From contig NZ_VJOY01000002.1 in the NCBI RefSeq assembly GCF_007109405.1, forward strand, positions 310,001 through 374,000: a stretch of 64,000 nt of DNA, given 5' to 3'. Below the pieces are notes generated by a model. The model saw only the letters and a program-made list of their open reading frames with translations, made no database searches and was not told where the DNA came from. Shown here piece by piece: positions 1 through 11,958 of this stretch (positions are counted from its first letter, which is position 1; each line of letters starts with the position of its first letter). Made by a program: the position numbers and the translations under genes. Source of the DNA: Pseudomonas mangiferae (GTDB lineage: Bacteria > Pseudomonadota > Gammaproteobacteria > Pseudomonadales > Pseudomonadaceae).

Positions 1-543
1 TGCCACCAGCATCCACAGCAGCACGCTGAAGGCGAGGATCACCAGGCTGGCGGTGAGGGTGCCGGTGTAGAACACCCCCGGCAGCTCGCTGGAGGCCACC
101 AGCAGCAGGTGGCCCGGGGCCTTGTCCGGCTGCGGCAGTTCGATCAGCTGGTTGGCGCGGAATTCGCTGTGGCGCCAGTCGTCCAGCTGCTCCAGGCGCT
201 CCGGCAGCTCCAGGCTGCGGCCGCGGTGCAGCTGCGCCAGGGACTGGCCGTTGCTGTCGTAGAGCGCGGCGGCCCGCAGCGGGGCGTAGAGGTCCAGGCG
301 CTTGAGCACTTCCTCGGCGGCGGCCGGCGAGGCCAGCGCCTCGCGGCTCAGGGACGGGCTGGCGATCAGCCGGCCGAGGGTCTGCAGGGCCTGGGGCGCC
401 ATGGTCTCCTGGGAGATCCAGTAGGCGGCGCAGATGAACGCCAGGTTGGCCACCAGCAGCACCGTGGTGAGCAGGGCCAGCACCGCCACCAGCAGCTTCT
501 GGCCGACCGGCAGGTTGTCGAGGCTATGACGCACGCGGATCAA
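1..543 (-). CDS. Membrane sensor protein, N-terminal part (gene runs off the window)
   Basis: Only the first 181 codons are visible, read towards position 1 with no stop. The product starts with a short basic stretch (RVRHSLDNLPVGQK), a hydrophobic segment at about residues 14-38, a periplasmic region of roughly 110 residues, and a second membrane segment at the window edge (TLTASLVILAFSVLLWML). This two-helix layout with a small outer domain resembles CHASE8-type sensor inputs of histidine kinases or diguanylate cyclases. From remembered P. aeruginosa order (PA4398 beside panE) I infer a two-component sensor kinase, but no output domain is seen. I chose the TTG at 543-541 because AAGAGG lies 9 nt upstream; GTG at 534 is the alternative. 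Same strand as panE, 45 bp downstream of it. Confidence 0.6.
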   Translation of the reverse strand, partial: MIRVRHSLDNLPVGQKLLVAVLALLTTVLLVANLAFICAAYWISQETMAPQALQTLGRLIASPSLSREALASPAAAEEVLKRLDLYAPLRAAALYDSNGQSLAQLHRGRSLELPERLEQLDDWRHSEFRANQLIELPQPDKAPGHLLLVASSELPGVFYTGTLTASLVILAFSVLLWMLVA

Positions 544-588
544 GGTTCACAGCCTCTTCGGGGGTAAGCCCGGAAGGGTAGCGCGGGG

Positions 589-2471
<1,883 letters not shown>

Positions 2472-2532
2472 TTAACGGGCTCGGTAGGAGGAGGGAGCGG
2501 CACGCGGCCGGGCAGCGTGGGGAACTGCGGTT

Positions 2533-2561
2533 ATATAATGACTGCGCATTTTAATCGTCAA
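2533..2561 (-). promoter_or_regulatory. Candidate sigma-70 promoter for REC-GGDEF/panE, overlapping a forward TATAAT
   Basis: On the minus strand TTGACG (2561-2556) is followed after 17 bp by TTATAT (2538-2533), pointing into the REC-GGDEF gene. The forward strand of the same segment holds a perfect TATAAT at 2534-2539 facing yajQ, but with no good -35 box. The 143-bp gap therefore looks like overlapping divergent promoters. Assigned by eye. Confidence 0.4.
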
Positions 2562-2614
2562 GCCAGGCGCAGCCCATCGGTGATGCCGCTGCAGCCGTCT
2601 ATCTGGAGAGAGCC

Positions 2615-3094
2615 ATGCCCTCGTTCGACGTGGTGTCCGAACTGGACAAGCACGAAGTCACCAACGCCATCGACAACGCCATGAAGGAGCTGGAGCGCCG
2701 CTACGACCTGCGGGGCAAGGGCACCTTCGAATTCAAGGAAAAGACCGTCACCCTGACCGCCGACGCGGACTTCCAGCTGGAGCAGATGGTGGAGATCCTC
2801 CGCCTCAGCCTGGTCAAGCGCAAGATCGACCCGCGCTGCCTGGAGCTCAAGGACTCCTACGCGTCCGGCAAGGTGGTGAAGCAGGAGGCGCTGCTGCGCG
2901 AAGGGATCGACAAGGAACTGGCGAAGAAGATCGTTGCCCTGATCAAGGACGCCAAGCTCAAGGTCCAGGCCGCCATCCAGGGCGAGCAGGTACGGGTGAC
3001 CGGCAAGAAGCGCGACGACCTCCAGGAGGCCATCGCCCTGCTGCGCGGCCAGGAACTGGAGATGCCGCTGCAGTACATCAACTTCCGCGATTGA
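2615..3094 (+). CDS. yajQ: YajQ family cyclic di-GMP-binding protein
   Basis: YajQ proteins are small cytoplasmic nucleotide-binding proteins; members bind c-di-GMP and act as transcriptional co-regulators in some species. The product has 159 residues, usual for the family. It shows the diagnostic opening [18 protein letters not shown], the middle segment [12 protein letters not shown] and the tail [22 protein letters not shown], 5 nt before the ATG, is a good ribosome site. It is divergent from the REC-GGDEF gene, which fits a c-di-GMP context, though the functional link is inference. Confidence 0.93.
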   Translation: MPSFDVVSELDKHEVTNAIDNAMKELERRYDLRGKGTFEFKEKTVTLTADADFQLEQMVEILRLSLVKRKIDPRCLELKDSYASGKVVKQEALLREGIDKELAKKIVALIKDAKLKVQAAIQGEQVRVTGKKRDDLQEAIALLRGQELEMPLQYINFRD

Positions 3095-3103
3095 TCCCGC
3101 CGG

Positions 3104-3141
3104 GACGCCCGGCGGCGGAACTGACCGCCGCGCCGGGCGTC
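3104..3141 (+). terminator. Strong hairpin after yajQ (no T tract)
   Basis: GACGCCCGGCG (3104-3114) pairs perfectly with CGCCGGGCGTC (3131-3141), with further pairing inside the loop. It starts 9 bp after the yajQ stop. No run of T follows, so it may be a weak or Rho-assisted terminator, or an mRNA-stabilising stem. Confidence 0.4.
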
Positions 3142-3173
3142 GCACTTCCTAGTGTTCAGAACGGGAGGTGCCA

Positions 3174-4073
3174 ATGGATATCAACGGGGAAATCGACAAG
3201 CTGGTGCGGGTGTCCGAAGCCTGGCTGCCGTTGCTCATGCAATACAGCGGCCGGCTGCTGCTGGCGATCTTCACCCTGCTCATCGGCTGGTGGGTGATCA
3301 ACAAGCTCACCGAGAAGCTCACCCGACTGCTCGCTTTCCGCCACGCCGATCCGACCCTGGAAAGCTTCATCGCCAGCCTGGCGAACATCGTCTTCAAGGT
3401 CCTGCTGTTCGTCAGCGTGGCGTCGATGATCGGCATCGAGACCACCTCCTTCATCGCCGCCATCGGTGCCGCCGGCCTGGCCATCGGCCTGGCGCTGCAG
3501 GGCAGCCTGGCGAACTTCGCCGGCGGCGTGCTGATCCTGCTGTTCCGGCCGTTCCGCATCGGCGACTGGATCGAGGCCCAGGGCGTCAGCGGCACTGTGG
3601 ACAGCATCCAGATCTTCCACACCCTGCTGCGCACCGGCGACAACAAGACCGTGGTGGTGCCCAACGGCAGCCTGTCCAACGGCATCATCACCAACACCTC
3701 GCGGCAGACCACGCGGCAGATCGTCTTCGATATCAAGGTGCCCTACGACACCGACCTGGACCGCGCCCGTCAGGTGCTGATGGATATGGCGGACGACCCA
3801 CGGGTGCTCAAATCGCCCGCGCCGGTGACGGTGGTGGCCGCCCTGGGAGAGAACTCCATCACCCTGTCGCTGCGCCTGTGGACGTCCAATGGCGACTTCT
3901 GGCCGGTGACCTTCCGCTTCAACGAGGAAATCCGCGACCGCCTGCGCGCGGTGGGCGTGGACATCGCCCTGCCGAACCGCATCGTGCGGGTGATGGAAGA
4001 CCCCAATCACGAGACCCGCGAGGCTACGGCCGCGGAGCGGCTGACTCGGGACGTGCCGCCCGAGCGCGCGTAG
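3174..4073 (+). CDS. Small-conductance mechanosensitive channel, MscS family
   Basis: Inner-membrane channel that opens on membrane tension and releases solutes during osmotic downshock. The product (299 residues) has about three N-terminal helices. The pore-lining TM3 is rich in Gly and Ala (AIGAAGLAIGLALQGSLANF, about residues 98-117), followed by the beta-domain signature FRIGDWIE and VVVPNGSLSNGIITN, classic for MscS. Length is close to E. coli MscS (286). I chose ATG 3174 because GGGAGG lies 5 nt upstream; a GTG at 3168 overlaps that ribosome site and is rejected. It converges on ampG with a 9-bp gap. Confidence 0.92.
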   Translation: MDINGEIDKLVRVSEAWLPLLMQYSGRLLLAIFTLLIGWWVINKLTEKLTRLLAFRHADPTLESFIASLANIVFKVLLFVSVASMIGIETTSFIAAIGAAGLAIGLALQGSLANFAGGVLILLFRPFRIGDWIEAQGVSGTVDSIQIFHTLLRTGDNKTVVVPNGSLSNGIITNTSRQTTRQIVFDIKVPYDTDLDRARQVLMDMADDPRVLKSPAPVTVVAALGENSITLSLRLWTSNGDFWPVTFRFNEEIRDRLRAVGVDIALPNRIVRVMEDPNHETREATAAERLTRDVPPERA

Positions 4074-4082
4074 CGACGGCCC

Positions 4083-5663
4083 TCAGCGGGCCTCGCGTTC
4101 GCCTGTCGCCGGGGCGGGCGCCACCTCGGCCTGGACGTCGGGCGCGTCAGCCGGCAACGGAAGCCGGCGCTCGCGGCCCCACTGCAGGGCGATCAGCACC
4201 AGGGTGGGCAGGCCCAGCAGCGCAGTGAAGGCGAAGAACTGCCCGTAGCCCAGCTTCTCCACGATGGCCCCGGAATAGCCGCCGATCAGCCGCGGCAGCA
4301 GCAGCATGATGGAGCTGAGCAGGGCGTACTGGGTGGCGGAGAACTTCAGGTTGGTGAGGCTGGAGAGGTAGGCGACGAACGCCGCCGTGGCCAGGCCGGC
4401 GCTGAAGTTGTCGCAGGAAATGGTCAGGATCAGCATGTTCACCTGAGGGCCCATGTCGGCCAGCACCGCGTACATCAGGTTGGTGGCCGCCGACGCGGCG
4501 CCGCCGATGAACAGGATCGGCAGGATGCCGAAGCGCACGATCAGCACCCCGCCGATGCCGGCGCCGGCCAGGGTCATGATCAGGCCGAAGACCTTGCTGA
4601 CGCTGGCGATCTGGTCCTTGCTGAAACCCAGGTCGATGTAGAAGACATTGGCCATCACCCCCATCACCGTGTCCGACATGCGGTAGGTGGCGATCAGCCC
4701 GAGCATCAGGACCGCGTGCCAGCGGTGGCGCAGCATGAAGTCGTTGATCGGGGTCAGCACCGGCGCCAGGCTGCGGCGGCCCAGGCTCGACAGGCAGAAG
4801 CCTGTGAGGATCGCGTAGAGCAGGGCGCGGAGGAAGGCGCGGTCCTCGGTGATGAGGATCGAGGGGTTGTTGCCCTCGAACAGCGCGGCGTGGAAGTCGG
4901 TGTTGTAGAGCTGGGTGAACAACGCCGGCACCGAGACCAGCAGGACGATCAGCACGAACACCGACATCAGCTGGCGCCAGAGGCCGAAGCGCGCGGCCGC
5001 GCGCTGGGTGCGCAACGGCACCGGCGGCTCGCGCATCAGCAGGCAGGTGATCAGCGCCGGCACCATCATCAGGGCGAAGATCAGGTAGGTGCTGGCCCAG
5101 GCCCCGTGCTTGTAGAGGTGGCCGGTGGAGCCGAACCACTCGGCGAAGTACAGCGCGCCGGCGGTGGCCAGCAGCGCGGCGACCCGGTAGCCGGCCATGT
5201 AGCTGGCGGCCAGGGCCGCCTGGCGGCTGTCATCGACGATCTCCAGGCGGTAGGCGTCCACCGCGATGTCCTGAGTGGCCGAGGCGAAGGCCACCACCAC
5301 GGCGATGGCGATCAACCAGGACAGGTGCTGCTGCGGGTCGCACAGGGCCATGCCGATCAGGCCCAGCGCTACCAGGATCTGCGACAGCGCCAGCCAGGAG
5401 CGGCGCCGCCCCAGCGTCCCCAGCAGCGGCAGGCGCCACTGGTCCAGCAGCGGCGACCACACCCATTTGAAGGCGTAGGCCAGGCCGATCAGGCTGGCGT
5501 ACCCGATCGCCTGGTGGGACACCCCCGCCTCCCGCAGCCACACCGACAACGTGGAAAACACCAGCATGTAGGGCAGGCCGGCGGCGAACCCCAGCAGCAG
5601 CATGACCAGCGTGGCGGGGCTGGCGTAGGCGGCCAGGGCGGCGCGCCAGGTACGATGAGGCAT
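4083..5663 (-). CDS. ampG: Muropeptide permease AmpG (MFS)
   Basis: Inner-membrane transporter that imports GlcNAc-anhydroMurNAc peptides for cell-wall recycling; in species with ampC it supplies the inducer of beta-lactamase. The product of about 526 residues has 12 or more hydrophobic segments. It shows the AmpG-like opening with GLPYMLVFSTLSVWLREAGV and the loop FKWVWSPLLDQW, plus TQDIAVDAYRLE, all typical of the family. The start is uncertain: ATG 5663 is chosen, and GTG 5687 would add 8 residues; neither has a strong Shine-Dalgarno sequence. The C-terminus is a charged cytoplasmic tail. Confidence 0.9.
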   Translation of the reverse strand: MPHRTWRAALAAYASPATLVMLLLGFAAGLPYMLVFSTLSVWLREAGVSHQAIGYASLIGLAYAFKWVWSPLLDQWRLPLLGTLGRRRSWLALSQILVALGLIGMALCDPQQHLSWLIAIAVVVAFASATQDIAVDAYRLEIVDDSRQAALAASYMAGYRVAALLATAGALYFAEWFGSTGHLYKHGAWASTYLIFALMMVPALITCLLMREPPVPLRTQRAAARFGLWRQLMSVFVLIVLLVSVPALFTQLYNTDFHAALFEGNNPSILITEDRAFLRALLYAILTGFCLSSLGRRSLAPVLTPINDFMLRHRWHAVLMLGLIATYRMSDTVMGVMANVFYIDLGFSKDQIASVSKVFGLIMTLAGAGIGGVLIVRFGILPILFIGGAASAATNLMYAVLADMGPQVNMLILTISCDNFSAGLATAAFVAYLSSLTNLKFSATQYALLSSIMLLLPRLIGGYSGAIVEKLGYGQFFAFTALLGLPTLVLIALQWGRERRLPLPADAPDVQAEVAPAPATGEREAR

Positions 5664-5710
5664 GGGGCGTGGGATTCCGGGTGACACGGGGTTCTGAAGA
5701 AGCGCGCACT

Positions 5711-6088
5711 CTAACCGCTGGGTGGCATGGGATGCCAGCCATGGCGACGCATGTCCACCCGATCGTTTCGCAGGCTTACCCCTTCGGCGCGCAGGCGCGC
5801 TCTTTGTTCCGCACCCGACGCGGTACCCGCCGCCAGGCTGAGGCGGCCGCCGGCGGCGACCACCCGATGCCAGGGCAGGCGGGTGCCCTCCGGCAACTGA
5901 CTCAGAGTCCTGCCGACCCAGCGCGCGGCGCGCCCCAGGCCGGCCAACTGGGCCAGCTGGCCATAGCTCACCACCCGGCCCTCGGGCACCTGGGCGAGGG
6001 TGAGGAAGAGTGCCTCGCGACGGGCCGCCGCGCTGTCCGGCGGGGCAGGGGTCCAGGCGCTGGAGTCGGGGGTAAGCGAATCGTCCAT
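5711..6088 (-). CDS. Alkyltransferase-like DNA-binding protein (ATL, MGMT-related)
   Basis: ATL proteins bind O6-alkylguanine lesions and flag them for nucleotide excision repair but cannot transfer the alkyl group. The 125-residue product has only the MGMT DNA-binding domain: VPEGRVVSYGQLAQLAG, then the active-site loop reads PWHRVV, with tryptophan in place of the reactive cysteine of PCHRV. That substitution defines the ATL subgroup. I start at ATG 6088 (MDDSLTPD); the open frame extends further upstream without plausible protein sequence. It lies upstream of and in the same direction as ampG. Confidence 0.87.
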   Translation of the reverse strand: MDDSLTPDSSAWTPAPPDSAAARREALFLTLAQVPEGRVVSYGQLAQLAGLGRAARWVGRTLSQLPEGTRLPWHRVVAAGGRLSLAAGTASGAEQRARLRAEGVSLRNDRVDMRRHGWHPMPPSG

Positions 6089-6223
6089 GGCGTCCGAAAG
6101 TGCAGTGGAACGAGGGGCGGGCGACCGGCTGCGGCGAAAGCGCGCAGGCGGTGGATCGCGACGGGAACAGGGGAAAAGCATGCCGCTACCGTGGAACTTG
6201 CCGCGTTCTCCGACGGTCAGTCG

Positions 6224-6251
6224 TTGCTCTGTCGCCGGGCTTGCGGATAAT
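6224..6251 (+). promoter_or_regulatory. Candidate sigma-70 promoter for the DUF481 gene
   Basis: TTGCTC (6224-6229), a 16-bp spacer, and GATAAT (6246-6251) end 34 bp before the DUF481 start codon. The arrangement fits a housekeeping promoter with a short leader; assigned by eye. Confidence 0.4.
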
Positions 6252-6285
6252 GCCCGGTTTTTCGAACCTGGGGCGTATAACGCTT

Positions 6286-7299
6286 ATGTTGTCCAGAACA
6301 TTCCTGTGTCTTTCCATCGCTTCGATGTCCACACCGTTGCTCGCCGACACCGTCTGGATGAAGAACGGCGACCGTCTCACCGGCACCATCAAGGTCTTCG
6401 ACGGCGGCAAGCTGTTGCTGCAGACCGAGTACGGCGGCTCGATCCAGCTGGACTGGAAGAAGATCGCCACGCTGGAGACTTCCAACGACCTGCTGGTGCG
6501 CCAGGAAGGCGAGCGCAACCTGAACGGCGTGCTGGTCAAGTCCCTCAAGCCCGCTGACGCCGGCAAGGTGGTGATCGCCGACGGCGGCACGCCCAAGACC
6601 GTCGAGCTGGCCAGCATCGAGCAGATCCTCAAGCCCAAGCCGCTGGTCCAGGACCTGACCTGGAAGGGCAACATCGACGTGTCCCTCGACTACAAGCGCG
6701 CCGAGAAGGACACCGACGACTACGACATCGACTTCAAGACCTCCGCGCGCCACGGCCTATGGCGGCACAATGCCAAGGGCGACTACAACCGCGAGTTCCA
6801 GGATGACGTGAAGACCACGGACAACTGGAGCGCCGAGTACGCCCTGGACCGTTTCCTCGACGAGCACTGGTTCTGGCAGGGTCGCGGCGAGTACAAGAGC
6901 GACAAGATCGAAGAGCTGCGTCGCCAGCGTACTCTGGGTACCGGTCCTGGCTACCAGTTCTGGGACAACGAGCTGGGCGCTTTCTCGATGGCCACGCTGC
7001 TCAACCGCACCGACCACGAATACGACACCGGCGAGAAGGAGAACTTCTACGCGCTGGGCGTGAAGTGGGACTACAACCGCTACCTGATCGGCAAGGCCTT
7101 CGAGCTGTTCACCAACGGTGAGGTCGGCAAGCCCCTGGGCAACGTCGCCGACTACACCCTGGATGCCGAGATCGGCCTGCGCTACAAGGTCACCGACTGG
7201 GCCTCCCTGAACATGAAGGCCGAGAAGGACGTGGTGGCCGGCTCCCAGGGCGACCTGGACGAGACCCGCTACACCGTCGGCTTCGGCGTGGGCTGGTAA
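6286..7299 (+). CDS. DUF481 family outer-membrane/exported protein
   Basis: The function of DUF481 (YdiY-like) proteins is not established; they are exported and predicted to form beta-barrels. The product is 337 residues with a signal peptide MLSRTFLCLSIASMSTPLLA cleaved before DTVW. The N-terminal part (MKNGDRLTGTIKVFDGGKLL) is a small beta-domain seen before DUF481 regions, and repeats of the kind around LDWKKIATLETSNDL follow. The C-terminal 200 residues alternate polar and hydrophobic residues and end in GFGVGW, with a terminal aromatic as in barrel proteins. I start at ATG 6286 because it begins the signal peptide; the longer open frame from 6100 has no ribosome site. The genes either side are on the other strand. 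Confidence 0.82.
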   Translation: MLSRTFLCLSIASMSTPLLADTVWMKNGDRLTGTIKVFDGGKLLLQTEYGGSIQLDWKKIATLETSNDLLVRQEGERNLNGVLVKSLKPADAGKVVIADGGTPKTVELASIEQILKPKPLVQDLTWKGNIDVSLDYKRAEKDTDDYDIDFKTSARHGLWRHNAKGDYNREFQDDVKTTDNWSAEYALDRFLDEHWFWQGRGEYKSDKIEELRRQRTLGTGPGYQFWDNELGAFSMATLLNRTDHEYDTGEKENFYALGVKWDYNRYLIGKAFELFTNGEVGKPLGNVADYTLDAEIGLRYKVTDWASLNMKAEKDVVAGSQGDLDETRYTVGFGVGW

Positions 7300-7306
7300 G
7301 CCCGCC

Positions 7307-7349
7307 GGGAGCGGTTCGCCGCTCCCCTGGCCACCCGGTTCCGGGTGGC
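7307..7349 (+). terminator. Tandem hairpins after the DUF481 gene
   Basis: GGGAGCGG/CCGCTCCC with a TTCG loop (7307-7326) is followed by GCCACCCG/CGGGTGGC (7330-7349) and TTCTTCCTC. The second stem plus T-rich tail looks like an intrinsic terminator for the gene ending at 7299. Confidence 0.6.
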
Positions 7350-7419
7350 TTCTTCCTCGCATCCCATCGCCGCAGTACCCCGCCGCCCTTCGCGGTCGGC
7401 GGGAATTGCCACGTTCCCG

Positions 7420-8178
7420 CTACAGGCGCAGGCCGCCGTCCAGCTCCAGAATGCGGCCGGTGTAGTAGTCGTTCTCGAAGATGTAGGCGACCGAGTGGGC
7501 GATCTCCACCGGCTTGCCCATGCGCTTGAGGGGAATCCCCGCGGTCATCTTCTCCAGTGCCTCGGGCTTCATGCCGGCGGTCATCTCGGTCTCGATGAAG
7601 CCGGGCGCCACGCCCGCCACGCGGATGCCGTAGCGCGCCAGCTCCTTGGCCCACACCACCGTATCGGCGGCGACCCCGGCCTTGGCCGCGGAGTAGTTGG
7701 CCTGGCCCATGTTGCCGGCCCGGGAAATGGAGGAAATATTGACGATGGCGCCTTCCTGCTTCAGCTCGATCATCTTCGCCGCTACCTCGCGGGTGCAGAG
7801 GAACACCCCGGTCAGGTTGACGTCGATCACCGCCTGCCACTGGGCCAGGCTCAGGGTGCTCAGCTGGCCGTCCTTGACCTTCACCGTGAGGCCGTCGCGA
7901 AGGATGCCGGCGTTGTTCACCAGGCCGTTCAGCGCCCCGAAGTCGCCGGCCACCTGGGCCACCATGTGGGTCACCTGGGCTTCGTCGGCGACGTTGCAGG
8001 TGTAGGCGCGGGCATCACCGCCGGCCGCCTTGCAGGCCGCCACCGCCTCGTCGAGCTTCTCCTGGTTGAGGTCCACCAGCGCCAGGCGGGCGCCCTTGCC
8101 GGCCAGGTATTCGCCCATGGCCCGGCCGAGCCCCTGGCCGCCACCGGTGACGATGATCACTTTGTCCTTGAGTTGCAT
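7420..8178 (-). CDS. Short-chain dehydrogenase/reductase (FabG-like)
   Basis: NAD(P)-dependent oxidoreductase of the classical SDR family; substrate unknown. The 252-residue product has the cofactor motif TGGGQGLG (residues 11-18), NNAG, the catalytic serine in NISSIS, and YSAAK with the catalytic tyrosine and lysine. The C-terminal NDYYTGRILELDGGLRL is as in FabG/beta-ketoacyl reductase relatives. It is monocistronic and divergent from the HugZ-like gene. Not the essential FabG, since no fatty-acid genes flank it. Confidence 0.88.
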   Translation of the reverse strand: MQLKDKVIIVTGGGQGLGRAMGEYLAGKGARLALVDLNQEKLDEAVAACKAAGGDARAYTCNVADEAQVTHMVAQVAGDFGALNGLVNNAGILRDGLTVKVKDGQLSTLSLAQWQAVIDVNLTGVFLCTREVAAKMIELKQEGAIVNISSISRAGNMGQANYSAAKAGVAADTVVWAKELARYGIRVAGVAPGFIETEMTAGMKPEALEKMTAGIPLKRMGKPVEIAHSVAYIFENDYYTGRILELDGGLRL

Positions 8179-8282
8179 GGCTATCCCCTTCGAATGGAGT
8201 CCGGGTGGTCCCCGCCGGCGTACGCAAACCGTTATGCTGGTCGCCTGTCCGTTGCGTCCGGATCTTTGCGAGGAGTCTGAAG

Positions 8283-9017
8283 GTGAGCGAAAAAGCGGCC
8301 CAGCATGCCCGAGAAATGTTGCTCAAGGAATACCAAGGGGTGCTCTCCACCCACTCCAAGGCCATGCCGGGTTTCCCCTTCGGTTCGGTGGTGCCGTACT
8401 GCCTGGATGGCGAGGGCCGGCCGCTGATCCTCATCAGCCGCATCGCCCAGCACACCCACAACCTGCAGAAGGACGCCAAGTGTTCGCTGCTGGTGGGCGA
8501 GCGCGGCGCCGACGACGTACAGGCCGCCGGCCGCCTGACGGTGCTGGCCGAGGCGCGTCCGCTGCAGGACGAGGCGCAGGTCGCCGAGGCCGCTGGCCAG
8601 TACTATCGCTATTTCCCCCAGGCCCGGGACTACCACCTCACCCACGACTTCGACTTCTGGGTCCTGGAGCCCGTGCGCAGCCGCTACATCGGCGGCTTCG
8701 GCGAGATCCACTGGATCAATGTGCTGACCCGTGTCAACCCGTTCTACGGCGAGGCCGGCCTGGGCATGGTGGCGCACATGAACGGCGACCATGGTTCCGC
8801 CATCGCCCACTACGTCGAACTGGCCGGTCTGCCGGCCGGGCAGCCGGCGGAAATGGTCGGGGTCGATGGCGAGGGCTTTCACCTGCGCATCGGCCGAGTC
8901 CTGCACTGGCTGCCGTTCCCCCAGCCCTGCGCCGACGCCGGCGCGGTTCGCCAGGCCCTGGTGAATCTCGCCCGGGCCACCCAATGGCCGACCCGCGACG
9001 CTGCGGACGAGGCCTGA
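8283..9017 (+). CDS. HugZ-like haem-utilisation protein (FMN-binding split barrel plus DUF2470)
   Basis: Members of this family bind haem and some degrade it to release iron; the fold is the pyridoxamine-phosphate-oxidase split barrel. The 244-residue product has the barrel (about 20-150, with GFPFGSVVPYCLD and HTHNLQKD) and a C-terminal DUF2470 region with MVAHMNGDHGSAIAHY, whose histidines suggest metal or haem contact. I chose GTG 8283 because AGGAG lies 7 nt upstream, and protein sequence before it is implausible. Whether it degrades haem is not shown by the sequence. Confidence 0.82.
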   Translation: MSEKAAQHAREMLLKEYQGVLSTHSKAMPGFPFGSVVPYCLDGEGRPLILISRIAQHTHNLQKDAKCSLLVGERGADDVQAAGRLTVLAEARPLQDEAQVAEAAGQYYRYFPQARDYHLTHDFDFWVLEPVRSRYIGGFGEIHWINVLTRVNPFYGEAGLGMVAHMNGDHGSAIAHYVELAGLPAGQPAEMVGVDGEGFHLRIGRVLHWLPFPQPCADAGAVRQALVNLARATQWPTRDAADEA

Positions 9018-9172
9018 CGCACATCCTGTAACACTGCCGACCGACGGGCGCAGCCCGCGTCTCGCCTGGCTTCCAGCGTTGCCGCTTGGCGTCTGGCGGC
9101 CGGCGGACTTGAATTCATCGCCCGCCAGGGGCATCTAAGCCGGACCGGAAGCGGTTCTTCCGAGGATTTTTC

Positions 9173-9619
9173 ATGCGTGTAGTGGCAGTCGTATTCCTGT
9201 TGTTCCCGCTGCTGGAGCTGGCGGTACTGATCAAGGTGGGCAGCGCCATCGGCGTCCTGGCCACCCTGGGCCTGCTGGTGTTCAGCGCGGTACTGGGCAG
9301 CTTCCTGCTGCGAATCGCCGGGGTCTCCACTGCCTGGCGCGCCCGCGAGCGGCTGATGCGTGGCGAGCGGCCGGAGCCGGCGATGCTGGAAGGGCTGATG
9401 ATGGCCCTGGGGGGCGGCCTGCTGATCCTGCCCGGCCTCATCAGCGACGTGCTCGGCCTGCTCTGCATCATCCCTTTCGCCCGCAACCTGATGCTGCGGG
9501 CCGTGCTCGGCCGGCTGGAAGCACGGGTAATGGGCGGACGCACCTTCGAGGGTGAGCCCGGTCCCCAGCCCGACGTGCGCCCGCGGGTCATCGAAGGCGA
9601 GTACCAGCGGCACGATTGA
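9173..9619 (+). CDS. fxsA: FxsA family cytoplasmic membrane protein
   Basis: FxsA is an inner-membrane protein whose overproduction in E. coli relieves exclusion of phage T7 by the F plasmid; its normal role is unclear. The product has 148 residues and about three hydrophobic segments (VVAVVFLLFPLLELAVLI, LATLGLLVFSAVLGSFLL, GGLLILPGLISDVLGLLC). A charged tail ends in RVIEGEYQ, like the family. It sits just before groESL, as in other pseudomonads and enterics. The PLLELAVLIKVG opening is diagnostic. Confidence 0.9.
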   Translation: MRVVAVVFLLFPLLELAVLIKVGSAIGVLATLGLLVFSAVLGSFLLRIAGVSTAWRARERLMRGERPEPAMLEGLMMALGGGLLILPGLISDVLGLLCIIPFARNLMLRAVLGRLEARVMGGRTFEGEPGPQPDVRPRVIEGEYQRHD

Positions 9620-9750
9620 GGAACGGGGTCACTGGGCGTTTCGGTTCTGTGGTTCTGTTCATCCGTTGCGGCCGGTGTTCGTCCGGCCGCGTTTCCCCTC
9701 TCTTTCGGCACACGCGACCGCTGCGTCGACAAAAAATTTTACCCGTCACC

Positions 9751-9779
9751 CTTGAAATGATTTCCGGCGCCCCTATGTA
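9751..9779 (+). promoter_or_regulatory. Sigma-32 heat-shock promoter of groES-groEL
   Basis: CTTGAAA (9751-9757), a 12-bp spacer and CCCCTATGTA (9770-9779) match the sigma-32 consensus (CTTGAAA, 13-15 bp, CCCCATNT) closely. A leader of about 135 nt follows to groES. No CIRCE/HrcA inverted repeat is present anywhere in 9620-9923, so heat-shock sigma factor control is the likely regime. The rest of this 304-bp gap holds an A/T tract at 9731-9740 and nothing else I recognise. Confidence 0.85.
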
Positions 9780-9923
9780 AGCGGTCACCGAAAGGTCGCT
9801 GTCGTTGCTCGACAGTCCGTCTTCTGCGGTCCGCCCAGCGGCCCGCACCCGGCACTGCCGGATTTGCTAACCCGCCGGTTCCCGAACCGGCCGCTGAAAA
9901 CACTTAATTGGGAGAGATCGACA

Positions 9924-11904
<1,981 letters not shown>

Positions 11905-11929
11905 GCCGCTTCACCCGTCAGCGTCATTG

Positions 11930-11958
11930 AAAAAGCCCCGCCCCGTGCGGGGCTTTTT
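11930..11958 (+). terminator. Intrinsic terminator of groESL
   Basis: AAAAAGCCCCGC (11930-11941) pairs perfectly with GCGGGGCTTTTT (11947-11958) around a 5-nt loop, with a 5-T tail; it lies 26 bp after the groEL stop. Confidence 0.93.

Noticed and set aside
9620-9923. CIRCE/HrcA operator before groES
   Set aside because: No TTAGCACTC-N9-GAGTGCTAA-like repeat; a sigma-32 promoter explains heat control.
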